Source of the DNA: Gammaproteobacteria bacterium
GTDB taxonomy: Bacteria; Pseudomonadota; Gammaproteobacteria; Pseudomonadales; JAUIET01
Direction of reading: 5' to 3'
Assembly: GCA_030431775.1 (NCBI GenBank)
Contig: JAUIHW010000011.1
Location: forward strand, 31,647 to 95,646
DNA length: 64,000 nt
Positions 36,513 to 44,781 of the stretch are shown in pieces (the stretch's first letter is position 1; every line of letters begins with the position of its first letter). Made by a program: the position numbers and the translations under genes. The notes under the pieces were generated by a model that made no database searches, was not told the DNA's origin, and worked only from the letters and a program-made list of their open reading frames with translations.

Positions 36513-37834
36513 CTTCCACCGTGCAAGGTGACTGGCTGAGTCGCCTGGTTCAGGTGCAGCCCCACGAGCGGCCGGCCCTGCTATGGGCGTTTGTGTATTT
36601 CTTTTGCCTGCTGTGCAGCTATTACATTATTCGCCCAATCCGCGACACGCTTGGCATCAGCGCGGGCATTGAAAATCTGCAGGTTCTGTACCTGATGACC
36701 ATCGCCGCCATGCTGTTGCTGGTACCGCTGTTTGGCTGGCTGACTTCGCGCTGGCCCCGACGCTTGTTTCTCCCCTTTGTGTATTTGTTTTTTATCAGTA
36801 ATCTGCTGCTGTTTTATGTAGCCTTCGAAACTCTTGGAGACCATAGGCTATTGGCGCAGGGTTTTTACCTGTGGGTTAACGTATTCAACCTGTTTGTCGT
36901 GTCCGTATTCTGGAGCTACATGACCGATGTATTCGACGATGAACAGGCCAAGCGCCTGTTCGGTTTTATAGCGGCGGGAGGTTCAGCGGGCGCCATTGCC
37001 GGCCCGTTGATTACTTCGTCATTGATAGAAGTGCTTGGTCAACAGCAGCTGTTTCTGGTTTCGGCCGGCTTTCTTGGTGTGGCGATTGCTTGCATTAGTA
37101 AGGTTCGGGCGGCCGACCAGGCTATGGAAACTGATCGCCCCGCATTCGAATCGGGCAGCAACTCGGTTGCCGACAAGGAAGCCACGCTGGGTGGCGGTGT
37201 CTGGGCCGGTATCGCGCTGGTGCTGCGCTCGCCTTATTTGTTGGGCATTGCGGTGCTGATGCTGTGCTACAGCGTGATCTCCACGTTTTTGTATTTTCAG
37301 CAGGTGGGCATCATCGCTGCGAGCTTTAGCGACGATGCCAGCCGTACCGTGATGTTTGCCCGGGTGGACCTGGCTGTCAATGTGCTCACCATATTCTGCC
37401 AATTGTTTCTGACCGGGCGGCTGATAAAAACTCTTGGGCTTGGCATGACGCTGGCCATTATTCCTGTGGTGCTGGTGTTTGGCTTGTTAATGCTTGGCTT
37501 TGCGACCTCACTGGGAATTCCCCTGCTTGCGGTCATCATCGGTTTGCAGATTGTGCGGCGCGCAGGTTATTACGCCATCATCAACCCGGCCCGAGAGGCC
37601 TTGTACGTGGTGCTTAGCCGGGAAGAAAAGTACAAGGCGAAAAACTTCATCGACACCTCGGTCTACCGTGGCGGCGATGCACTGGCAGCGGGGCTATCCG
37701 GCCTGCTGCGCAGTGCAGGAATCGGGGTGGCGCAAGTGGCCTTGCTGACAGTGCCAATCGCCGCACTGTGGCTGGCGGTGTCGCTGTGGTTAGGCAAACG
37801 CCATGACCAGGCTGCTCAGTCTGGCCTTTCCTGA
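36509..37834 (+). CDS. MFS/TLC-like transporter (NTP/NDP exchange family resemblance)
   Basis: 441 residues, GTG start overlapping the TPM stop by four bases. About twelve transmembrane segments. The first (FVYFFCLLCSYYIIRPIRDTLG) carries the YYIIRPIRD signature typical of the ATP/ADP-translocase-like group found in many free-living Proteobacteria. Substrate is unknown; free-living members are not proven nucleotide importers. Coupling to lemA and the TPM genes suggests a joint envelope function (inference). Confidence 0.84.
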   Translation: MTSTVQGDWLSRLVQVQPHERPALLWAFVYFFCLLCSYYIIRPIRDTLGISAGIENLQVLYLMTIAAMLLLVPLFGWLTSRWPRRLFLPFVYLFFISNLLLFYVAFETLGDHRLLAQGFYLWVNVFNLFVVSVFWSYMTDVFDDEQAKRLFGFIAAGGSAGAIAGPLITSSLIEVLGQQQLFLVSAGFLGVAIACISKVRAADQAMETDRPAFESGSNSVADKEATLGGGVWAGIALVLRSPYLLGIAVLMLCYSVISTFLYFQQVGIIAASFSDDASRTVMFARVDLAVNVLTIFCQLFLTGRLIKTLGLGMTLAIIPVVLVFGLLMLGFATSLGIPLLAVIIGLQIVRRAGYYAIINPAREALYVVLSREEKYKAKNFIDTSVYRGGDALAAGLSGLLRSAGIGVAQVALLTVPIAALWLAVSLWLGKRHDQAAQSGLS

Positions 37835-37876
37835 CCTGCCGCTGATCAAATAGCCATAAAAAAGCTCAATTTATGC

Positions 37877-37896
37877 CCGTCCGACGGTGGTTTTTT
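37877..37896 (+). terminator. Possible Rho-independent terminator after the transporter
   Basis: A short stem CCGT (37877-37880) and ACGG (37884-37887) is followed by a run of six T (37891-37896). An additional 8-base inverted repeat brackets it at a distance (37847-37854 with 37899-37906). The stem is short, so this is a weak call. It would end the lemA-TPM-TPM-transporter operon. Confidence 0.3.
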
Positions 37897-37972
37897 GCGC
37901 TATTTGCAAGCAAACTAGCGCTAATTGGGCAAAAAGTGTCCATTTGTATGCTCAAACTCCGTGAGACCACCC

Positions 37973-40930
37973 ATGATTCGTTTGACCCTTAGTACCTTAT
38001 GGCAAGCTTTCAGTAAGGCGAAAACTCCTAGCGTGAAAAACCTGACCACCTGGCTATGCGTGGCACTGTTGTCGGCCACTCTGGCCGCCTGTTCTGGAGG
38101 CGGTGGCGGGGACGCGACGGCTGGGGGCGGAAACAACAATGGCGGTAACGGCTCCGGCGGGGATTCCGGTGGCGGGGGCACGGGCGGCGGCGACAACGGG
38201 GATGGTAACGGCGGCGGTAGCGGTAACAATGGTAATGGCAACACTGGTGGAGGCGGTGCCAACCCCAGCTCGGTGATTGATCTGCCGCCAAGTGCTAACG
38301 CGGATGTTATTGCGCCAATGCAACAGGCCAGCGGTAATGTGACGCTCACCCTGGCACTGGATACGGCGGTAGAAAACCGGTCGTTCAAAACAGGTATACC
38401 CTTTCCGTATGGTGCGGTCCAAAGTGTCGATAACCTGCGTATCGAGGCGCTTGGGCCCTTGTCCGAGCCGCGCACCCAATTCAATACTCTGGCAAGCTGG
38501 CCGGACGGTAGTCTTAAATCAGCGCTGGTGCTTGTTAACGGAGATTTTCCGGCTGGCCAGTCGCAACTGCGCCTTAACTATGGGCCGGGTATCGCTAACA
38601 CGCCGGGCAACGGGCCGTTTGCAATCAATGAGTCTGCCCAGCAGTTCCAGGTGGATACGGGTTTGTTGCGGGTCACACTGAGCCCGTCCAGCGGTTTAAT
38701 GAGCAGCTTGCACCGTGATTCCAATGGCGACGGCAGCTACTCGGCTGATGAGCAGATTCTGGCGGGTGCCCGAATCTTCCTAAACAATGCTCTCGATCAG
38801 CGTGCCTACCAGGCTGGTACAGCGGTACAGATTACTGTTGAGGAGGAAGGCCCGGCCCGTGCCGTGATTCGCGTAAACGGCGAGTTGGTCAATGGCAACA
38901 ACCGGCACAGCAAATACACGCTCAGATACTACTTGTACGCCGACTCGGATGTGGTGGATATGGACCTCACATTGGTTGACGATCGGCTGGAGCATGTGTT
39001 TGAGACCACCGAAGATAACCAGTTTGCTCTTGCCGTGTCCGCCTATGGCATGGCCTGGGAGTTTGCCGCGGGCGGCGCGCGGGAATATCGCTTTGGTGGT
39101 GGCAATGGCGCAGTACACTCAGGCACCGTTCAACAGGAGCATTATCTTCTGCAAAACGGTCAGCTGAATCACATTGACGGCGACCTGCAGGGTTATGATT
39201 TCAACTACTCCGGTGTTGCCACCGGTGAGCGTGCTGCCGGATGGGCGACGAGCCAAAGTGCCGCTGGCGGCGATGCCATCAGTGTTTATTTCCGAGACTT
39301 CTGGCAACAGTTCCCCGCCGAGCTGGCCGTCACGGCTGATGAGCTGCGAGTGTCTTTCTTTCCGGAACGGCTTGGTTATGACGACACCCAGCAGTTACAG
39401 CAACAGTCTGGCACGGCCTATCGGCGCGCCAACAGCTTCTATTTTGAGCGTGAAGGCGGGGCCAAGACCTATCAGTTGCGTTTGGTGGCAAGTGGCGACA
39501 CGCCGGCAAACTCACAGCTGGCCGCCGACAACGAGCTGTTTCAACAGCATGAGCTGCCGATGCGGGCTCCGATCGACTGGTATGTAAACTCCGGCGTGTT
39601 CGGTGAGCTGTCCGCTGGCGGCAACCCGGATGCTGAAGGGGGTTACGACGCCTTTCTGAAACAGAATGTGCTGGTGCCAAGCCTGGAGAACCCGGGCTCC
39701 GGAATCAATATGTACGGCTGGCGCGATTTTGGTGATCGTATGCGCGGTGGCTGGGAAGATGTGGAGAACGATGTGCGCGTCCCGGCGTTCTACAACGATA
39801 CACACGTAGGCGCAAACACCTTCTTTGGTGAGTTTATTCGCACCGGTGACCAGGCCTGGTTCTCGATTGCCGAGCAGGCCACCCGGCACTTTATGGATAT
39901 TGACGTCTCGCACGGGCCGCGCCATGGGCGTTGGTCCACGCCGAACACTGACGCGGCCAATGCGCAGCCTGCGGGGGAGATTCATGCTATTTCACACTCC
40001 ATGATTGACCATGAAACCAGCCGTATGCACACTGGCCACGCCCACATCAGCGGTTTGACTAATTATTACCTGCTGACCGGTGATTACCGTGCGCTGGAAG
40101 TGATCCACGAGATCGGCGGCTGGTGGGAATACGTGGGTCCCTATGAATTCCGCCATCCCTTTGTATTTGATGACGATGCACCAGGTGGCGCCTATCGAGA
40201 AGCGGAACGGGATTATGGCTGGCCGCTGTACGTCATGAACGAATATGTCCGGGTCACCGGTGACCCGGACTATCATCGCAGGGTATCAGCCAATCTTGTG
40301 CAGTACATGATCGATTGGTGGAAAACGCCGGCCCAGCGAATCGGCGTCAACCTGAATAACGGTTCCATCGGGCCGCAGGGCACCAATAACGCGGCCCAGG
40401 GCACCGGCTGGTGGACCATGACTCAGATGGACAACAACAATGGCTTTGCCGGTGCCAATGGCACCCATCCATGGATGGCCGGCTCGCTACTGAGCAACCT
40501 GATTCGCTTTTACATATTGGATCAACAATTCGCCGCGGTGGATGCTCACTCCTTCGTCGACCATGGAGAACTGAAGGATATGCTCTTTCAAACCATGAAC
40601 TACGTGGTCAAGTACGGTTGGGAGCCCGAGCTCGACGACTTTGTGTATTCCGAGGCCTGGCGGGATGATGGCGGCGGCTTTGAGCACCTGGTGTATCCGC
40701 TGGCCTATCTTTACCGTTTGCACGCTCAGGAGTTGCAGGCCGGCCGGATCGCAAACCCGCAGTGGTATGACACCGTTGACTGGTGGAAAACCATTGCCGA
40801 GAGCAAGTATGAGTATTATCGGGAAGACAAGTACAACAGCCAGACCTTACGCTTCGGTTTCTACGGTTATGAGATTGTGTACCCGGCTGATTACTTCAGG
40901 ATTATGGCGGACGGCTTGCCAGAGGGCTAA
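37973..40930 (+). CDS. Large lipoprotein, exo-rhamnogalacturonan lyase-like (RIFT-barrel/PcRGLX type)
   Basis: 985 residues from ATG 37973; GTG 38033 is an alternative that would leave a normal short signal peptide (VKNLTTWLCVALLSATLAAC). Lipobox LAAC is followed by a Gly/Asn/Ser-rich linker of about 55 residues and then by a RIFT-barrel-like domain with FNTLASWPDGSLKSALVLV. The C-terminal half, with RAPID-like helical repeats such as HAHISGLTNYYLLTGDYRAL, looks like an alpha/alpha barrel. The closest family I recall is the PcRGLX-type exo-rhamnogalacturonan lyase family; substrate and activity are unproven. Presumably outer-membrane attached, acting on polysaccharide. No other polysaccharide gene is adjacent. 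Confidence 0.75.
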   Translation: MIRLTLSTLWQAFSKAKTPSVKNLTTWLCVALLSATLAACSGGGGGDATAGGGNNNGGNGSGGDSGGGGTGGGDNGDGNGGGSGNNGNGNTGGGGANPSSVIDLPPSANADVIAPMQQASGNVTLTLALDTAVENRSFKTGIPFPYGAVQSVDNLRIEALGPLSEPRTQFNTLASWPDGSLKSALVLVNGDFPAGQSQLRLNYGPGIANTPGNGPFAINESAQQFQVDTGLLRVTLSPSSGLMSSLHRDSNGDGSYSADEQILAGARIFLNNALDQRAYQAGTAVQITVEEEGPARAVIRVNGELVNGNNRHSKYTLRYYLYADSDVVDMDLTLVDDRLEHVFETTEDNQFALAVSAYGMAWEFAAGGAREYRFGGGNGAVHSGTVQQEHYLLQNGQLNHIDGDLQGYDFNYSGVATGERAAGWATSQSAAGGDAISVYFRDFWQQFPAELAVTADELRVSFFPERLGYDDTQQLQQQSGTAYRRANSFYFEREGGAKTYQLRLVASGDTPANSQLAADNELFQQHELPMRAPIDWYVNSGVFGELSAGGNPDAEGGYDAFLKQNVLVPSLENPGSGINMYGWRDFGDRMRGGWEDVENDVRVPAFYNDTHVGANTFFGEFIRTGDQAWFSIAEQATRHFMDIDVSHGPRHGRWSTPNTDAANAQPAGEIHAISHSMIDHETSRMHTGHAHISGLTNYYLLTGDYRALEVIHEIGGWWEYVGPYEFRHPFVFDDDAPGGAYREAERDYGWPLYVMNEYVRVTGDPDYHRRVSANLVQYMIDWWKTPAQRIGVNLNNGSIGPQGTNNAAQGTGWWTMTQMDNNNGFAGANGTHPWMAGSLLSNLIRFYILDQQFAAVDAHSFVDHGELKDMLFQTMNYVVKYGWEPELDDFVYSEAWRDDGGGFEHLVYPLAYLYRLHAQELQAGRIANPQWYDTVDWWKTIAESKYEYYREDKYNSQTLRFGFYGYEIVYPADYFRIMADGLPEG

Positions 40931-41568
40931 TGGGCGGTGTCCTGCAGGATACCCTCGCCTTTAACAAACCAGGAAACGCCGAAGGCGATGATGGCAATGG
41001 CTTCCAGCCAGAAAACGTACCGCAACTCATCCACAGCGCCGGTGTGTAATAACAGGTACTGAATTCCGATCAGTACGACACACGCGACCAGGGTAATACC
41101 ACAAACGGTATAAACCCTATTGCGTTTCAGTTTGGCGGCCGTTGGCGGTTGATCAGGGCTGGCTTTTCTAAACAACACCAGGCAAAAGTAAGCCAGCGCA
41201 AAAAAGAACAGTGCAGCAAAGCCGGCATGTAACAGGTCGCAAATTCTTTCCACCAGGCTCAGACTTTCCGTCTCCGGCGCCACCGGAAACAGGGCGACTC
41301 CGATGGCGCTGACCCCGGCGATATCACCCGCCAGGTTGTCGCGCCAGTCCCAGCCACGATACGTCCACAAAAATACTGCAATCGCAAACAGACTGCCAAC
41401 AAATACATCGCCCATCGGGGTGTAGTAATAAGCGCTCAAGGTGTTTTTGACACCTTCTCCACCCAGTGCGATATTGCCAATAGCCAACACAAAGGGCAGC
41501 GAAATACCGATCAGGCCCACAGTACGCCGCAGCGCCAGGTAAGAAACGACAAGAGATTGGTTCGGCAT
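40927..41568 (-). CDS. Six-transmembrane protein, DUF998-like
   Basis: 213 residues from ATG 41568; a GTG nine bases upstream is possible. About six hydrophobic segments: near 17-35, 53-71, 82-98, 116-136, 157-177 and 185-203. Conserved-looking segment LSAYYYTPMGDVFVGSLFAIAVFLW near 43-67 recalls a DUF998-like family in Proteobacteria. Function unknown. Its 3' end overlaps the end of the large lipoprotein gene on the opposite strand by four bases. A long palindrome lies 42 bases upstream of its start. Confidence 0.75.
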   Translation of the reverse strand: MPNQSLVVSYLALRRTVGLIGISLPFVLAIGNIALGGEGVKNTLSAYYYTPMGDVFVGSLFAIAVFLWTYRGWDWRDNLAGDIAGVSAIGVALFPVAPETESLSLVERICDLLHAGFAALFFFALAYFCLVLFRKASPDQPPTAAKLKRNRVYTVCGITLVACVVLIGIQYLLLHTGAVDELRYVFWLEAIAIIAFGVSWFVKGEGILQDTAH

Positions 41569-41588
41569 GGTTGGCACTGAAAGAAAAT

Positions 41589-41688
41589 CGAAATCTGGAA
41601 ATCTGGGGGGAAATCGGGGGACAGTTTACCTAACTCCCTGCGGGAGTTAGGTAAACTGTCCCCCGATTTCCAGATTTCCCAGATTTAA
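41589..41688. repeat. REP-like long palindrome, copy 1
   Basis: Perfect 29-base inverted repeat: left arm 41610-41638, loop of three bases (TGC), right arm 41642-41670. Arms contain GGGGGACAG, CCTAACTCCC and their complements. Outside the core the match continues imperfectly with repeated AAATCTGG on the left and CCAGATTT on the right, so the full structure spans about 100 bases. A second copy lies at 49824-49949. It sits between hpaD (3' end) and the DUF998-like gene start, both on the minus strand, where it could form a strong terminator-like hairpin. Confidence 0.85.
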
Positions 41689-41698
41689 GTTTTGATTG

Positions 41699-42550
41699 TC
41701 AGGGCAATGGAAACAACACGTTGCACTGGCCGGTACCGGAACTCGGGAAGTAGTCGGTCACCACTTCGGCCTTTTCCCGATACGCCCGCCAGCCGAGCAG
41801 ACCGTACAGCATGATGGTGTCATGCATGCCGCCTTCGCCATCGCAGTCTTCGGCGTACTGTGGCAAAATATCGAGAAACTGCTCGCTGTCGCCCTCGCGC
41901 CACATATCCAGCACGCGCTTGTCCATGGTCTCATTAAATGGCCTGCTGATCTTGAACAGGTGGTCAGCGGCCTCCTGGTTTGGCGGAATTCGGTGCGACA
42001 ATGAGCCACTGGCCAGAAACGCCACGCGCCTATCTGACTGCCTGGCGGCTTGCATGACTGCCTCACCCATTGTTTTAGACTCGTCGATGCTGGCGTCATA
42101 CATCCAGCCGGCAATAGAAACGACTTTGATGTCCTCGCCGATCTCCATAAAGTGCAGCGGCACCAGAGTTCCGTACATCAGGTTCAGCGACGGTATCTCG
42201 TGATGACAAAGCGTGTGTGTACCCATGGTTGTTGCCGTGTCTGCAATGAGTTGGCCGAATTCGGGGTCACCGATGTGGCTGAAAGGCAGGTTGCTTAAAA
42301 ACTGTGGGAACTCGGTGCTGGTAAAGGTGCCCTTCATTTCGGGCTTGGCGTTTATGTGGTAACCGGAGTTCACCAACCAGTGTGTGTCTGAGATAACAAT
42401 GGTGTCTACATTGCGCTCCCGGCACACCTGGCCTATGTGTTTCAGGCCATCGATGGCCGCCTGCCGGCAACCGTGATGCTTGCCGGGCTGCAGCGAAATA
42501 AACATGGATGGCACATGCGTGATTTTTGCTGCCAGAACAAGTTCGCCCAT
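41699..42550 (-). CDS. hpaD: 3,4-dihydroxyphenylacetate 2,3-dioxygenase (HpaD/HpcB, LigB-type extradiol)
   Basis: Cleaves homoprotocatechuate meta to its hydroxyls, EC 1.13.11.15. 283 residues; the sequence matches my memory of the E. coli W/C enzyme across its length: KITHVPSM, HHGCRQAAIDG, SDTHWLVNSGYHIN, GTLVPLHFM, LASGSLSHR, GEGGMHDTIMLYGLLGW and the ending SSGTGQCNVLFPLP. The conserved His in ITHVPS and HWLVN are the metal/acid-base candidates. AGGAGGG precedes the ATG. Starts 15 bases after hpaH, so the two form an operon. Confidence 0.92.
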   Translation of the reverse strand: MGELVLAAKITHVPSMFISLQPGKHHGCRQAAIDGLKHIGQVCRERNVDTIVISDTHWLVNSGYHINAKPEMKGTFTSTEFPQFLSNLPFSHIGDPEFGQLIADTATTMGTHTLCHHEIPSLNLMYGTLVPLHFMEIGEDIKVVSIAGWMYDASIDESKTMGEAVMQAARQSDRRVAFLASGSLSHRIPPNQEAADHLFKISRPFNETMDKRVLDMWREGDSEQFLDILPQYAEDCDGEGGMHDTIMLYGLLGWRAYREKAEVVTDYFPSSGTGQCNVLFPLP

Positions 42551-42565
42551 GATGAAACCCTCCTG

Positions 42566-43744
42566 TCAGGCCAGCCGTGGGTCTGGCTCGAGACCAATCA
42601 GATGGCGGCCGTAAATTTGTTTGCAAACGTCGTAGTCGGTGTAGGCATGTGCACCGGTAATGTGTGAGTCTCTGAACAGGCGTTGCGCTTCATTGCTGTC
42701 GAACCAGGCATTCGCGCCACTGGACTCGTACAGCCGGTCTACAGCCTGAATGCACATCTTGGTGGCATAAGCCTGGTTAGTGCGCCAGCGCGCCAGTTGA
42801 TCAGCACTTTGTAATTCCTGTTTTTTGCATTGCTCGCTCAAATCATTCCAGTCTTTTTCCAGCAGAGCGCGGGCGGCATTCACCTGGTGCTGTGACTCCG
42901 CCAGGCGCATGTACGCCGGTACATCCTTACCCACTTCCGACAGGGTATAAGCGCGAATGCGCGACTTACTGCGCTTGGTAAACCATTCGATCATCTGTTC
43001 GGCAATGCCCAGACTGATGGCTGAAAACCCGCAGGCAAAATAGGGCCGGTAGGCAGCAAAATAAATCTGGCTGTCCGGGTACAAACCCCAGCCGGCAGAG
43101 CGGCCAGTCATCAGGGCCTGGGCCGACTCAATGCGGTGGTTGGGCACGAATACGTCACGAATTTTCAGGGTTTTGGTGCCGCTGCCGCGCATAGCGCAGG
43201 CGTACCAGTCGTCGATAATGTCGTATTCATGGCGAGGCACCAATGCAAAATGAGTATGCGCCGCCGGGTTCACCGGATTGCCTTCGCGCATAAAGCCCAT
43301 GATGGCCCACTCGGCGTGGTCGCAGCCGGTGCTCCAGGTCATATCCCCGCTGAGCTTCACGCCGCCGTCTACTTCTTCGATCTTGCCGAATGGCGCCACG
43401 CTGCTGCTGGCTGTAGCCAGCGGGTCATCGCCCCAGATCTCTTCCTGGGCCTCAGCGCTGAACAGTGCAATCTGGTGCTGGTGGGTGTTCAGCAGGGTCG
43501 CCGCCCAGGCTGTGCTGCCGCAGGCGCGCGCCAGCTCCACCACGCATTGGCAAAACTCTTCCAGGGTTATTTCCAGGCCGCCGTATTTCTTCGGCTGAAA
43601 GGCGCGGGTAAACCCCACCTCTTTGAGCAGGCGAACGTTTTCCTCCGGCAGGGTACGCAGTTTCTCGCACTCCAGCGCGTTGTCGGCAATGGTAGGCAAA
43701 ACACTTTGCAAGCGTTCCATCAAGCTGCTGTTGTCGGTATTCAT
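42566..43744 (-). CDS. 4-hydroxyphenylacetate 3-hydroxylase oxygenase component (C2-HpaH type)
   Basis: 392 residues in the acyl-CoA dehydrogenase-like flavin monooxygenase fold. The sequence closely follows Acinetobacter C2 (HpaH) from memory: AFQPKKYGGLEIT, ACGSTAWAATLLNTHQHQIALFS, WSTGCDHAEWAIMGFM, AMRGSGTKTLKIRDVFVP, PYFACGFSAISLGIAEQMIE and the ending FRDSHITGAHAYTDYDVC. It would hydroxylate 4-hydroxyphenylacetate to 3,4-dihydroxyphenylacetate using reduced FMN from a reductase. The reductase gene is not in the window. HsaA-type steroid-ring hydroxylases are a related alternative, but the hpaD neighbour favours this call. Strong AGGAGG ahead of the ATG. Confidence 0.89.
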   Translation of the reverse strand: MNTDNSSLMERLQSVLPTIADNALECEKLRTLPEENVRLLKEVGFTRAFQPKKYGGLEITLEEFCQCVVELARACGSTAWAATLLNTHQHQIALFSAEAQEEIWGDDPLATASSSVAPFGKIEEVDGGVKLSGDMTWSTGCDHAEWAIMGFMREGNPVNPAAHTHFALVPRHEYDIIDDWYACAMRGSGTKTLKIRDVFVPNHRIESAQALMTGRSAGWGLYPDSQIYFAAYRPYFACGFSAISLGIAEQMIEWFTKRSKSRIRAYTLSEVGKDVPAYMRLAESQHQVNAARALLEKDWNDLSEQCKKQELQSADQLARWRTNQAYATKMCIQAVDRLYESSGANAWFDSNEAQRLFRDSHITGAHAYTDYDVCKQIYGRHLIGLEPDPRLA

Positions 43745-43874
43745 GGCGGCCTCCTCGGGCTGATGGTTTGTTATGCCCTAATAGTGGGCCGCAAAGGCCT
43801 GTTCGGCCATAGACTTTCTGTGGTTTAGCTTGTACTTTTTATTGTCAACCAAATTTGACCGATTGGTGCCGAAA

Positions 43875-44768
43875 ATGAGTCGAGAGCCGGAAATACCCAA
43901 TATTGACGTTGTTCAGCGCTATGAATACGATCGCTTGGATACTGACTTGCACATAGACACCTTGCACAATTTGTCGAAAATGTTTGGTCGCAGCATGCCG
44001 GCACATCGTCATGACCGCTATTACCAAGTGCATTTTCTGGAGCGTGGCAGCCTCACCCTGACTTTGGGTGATCAGGCTTATAGCGGAGCGGGACCGCTGT
44101 TTTTTTTCACGCCGCCGGCTGTTCCGCATGCCTTTGAATTCAGCGAGGCGGCAAGCGGGGTTGCGCTCACGGTACGGCAGGATGTGCTGAGCCGTATGAT
44201 TACCGGCAGCGACAATGCCGCCCTGCAACGGCAGTTTGCCCAGCCGGTGTTTGTTGCGCTGGATGCGGTCGGGGGGCAACTGGTGCGCGACGCCGAACGC
44301 TTGCCGCTCTTGATGCGCATGCTGTCCGAAGAGTTTTCCCAGTCGCGCCCGGGCCGCAAGCACACCCTGCCGGCACTGGCCAGCCTGGTGTTGGTTAGTA
44401 TTTTTCGCTTGTCGCAGTTGCCGGAGCGGCGCGAACCCTTGGGCAAGGTGGAGCTGGAAATACTGCAGGCCTTCAACAACCTGGTTGAGGCGCATTTTCG
44501 CGAACACTGGAAGCTGGAACAATACGCTGCCGCGTTGAATGTGACCGCTGGCCGGCTGGCTGACATTTGCCGGCGACTTGCCGGACTGCCGCCCAAGGCC
44601 ATGATCTTTGAACGGCTGATCGAAGAAGCGCGTTGGCAGCTTATTTACACCACTACCACGATCAGCGAAATTGCCGATACCCTGGGTTTCGTGGACCCAG
44701 CTTACTTCTGCCGGTTTTTCAAGAAGCATACCGGGCTGGCTCCCAGCGCATTCCGGTCTTGTCATTGA
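43875..44768 (+). CDS. HpaA-like AraC-family regulator of 4-hydroxyphenylacetate catabolism
   Basis: 297 residues from ATG 43875. The N-terminal cupin has FGRSMPAHRHDRYYQVHFLERG and FFTPPAVPHAFEF, close to E. coli HpaA. The C-terminal AraC domain has the pair of helix-turn-helix units (LNVTAGRLADICRRLAG and TISEIADTLGFVDPAYFCRFFK). HpaA responds to hydroxyphenylacetates in E. coli. Divergent from hpaH with 130 bases between starts, consistent with control of the hpaH-hpaD operon. Its stop is 13 bases from the convergent TPR gene. Confidence 0.88.
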   Translation: MSREPEIPNIDVVQRYEYDRLDTDLHIDTLHNLSKMFGRSMPAHRHDRYYQVHFLERGSLTLTLGDQAYSGAGPLFFFTPPAVPHAFEFSEAASGVALTVRQDVLSRMITGSDNAALQRQFAQPVFVALDAVGGQLVRDAERLPLLMRMLSEEFSQSRPGRKHTLPALASLVLVSIFRLSQLPERREPLGKVELEILQAFNNLVEAHFREHWKLEQYAAALNVTAGRLADICRRLAGLPPKAMIFERLIEEARWQLIYTTTTISEIADTLGFVDPAYFCRFFKKHTGLAPSAFRSCH

Positions 44769-44781
44769 CGGGTAGACGCGC

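Noticed and set aside
38090..38260. Apparent tandem repeats of GGC/GGT units
   Set aside because: These encode the Gly/Asn linker of the large lipoprotein (a similar Gly tail is at 35750-35893). They are coding low complexity and not a DNA repeat element.
41610..41670. Reading copy 1 of the palindrome as a plain Rho-independent terminator
   Set aside because: The arms are 29 bases, there is no T-run, and a copy with a compensatory change exists elsewhere, which fits a REP-like repeat better.
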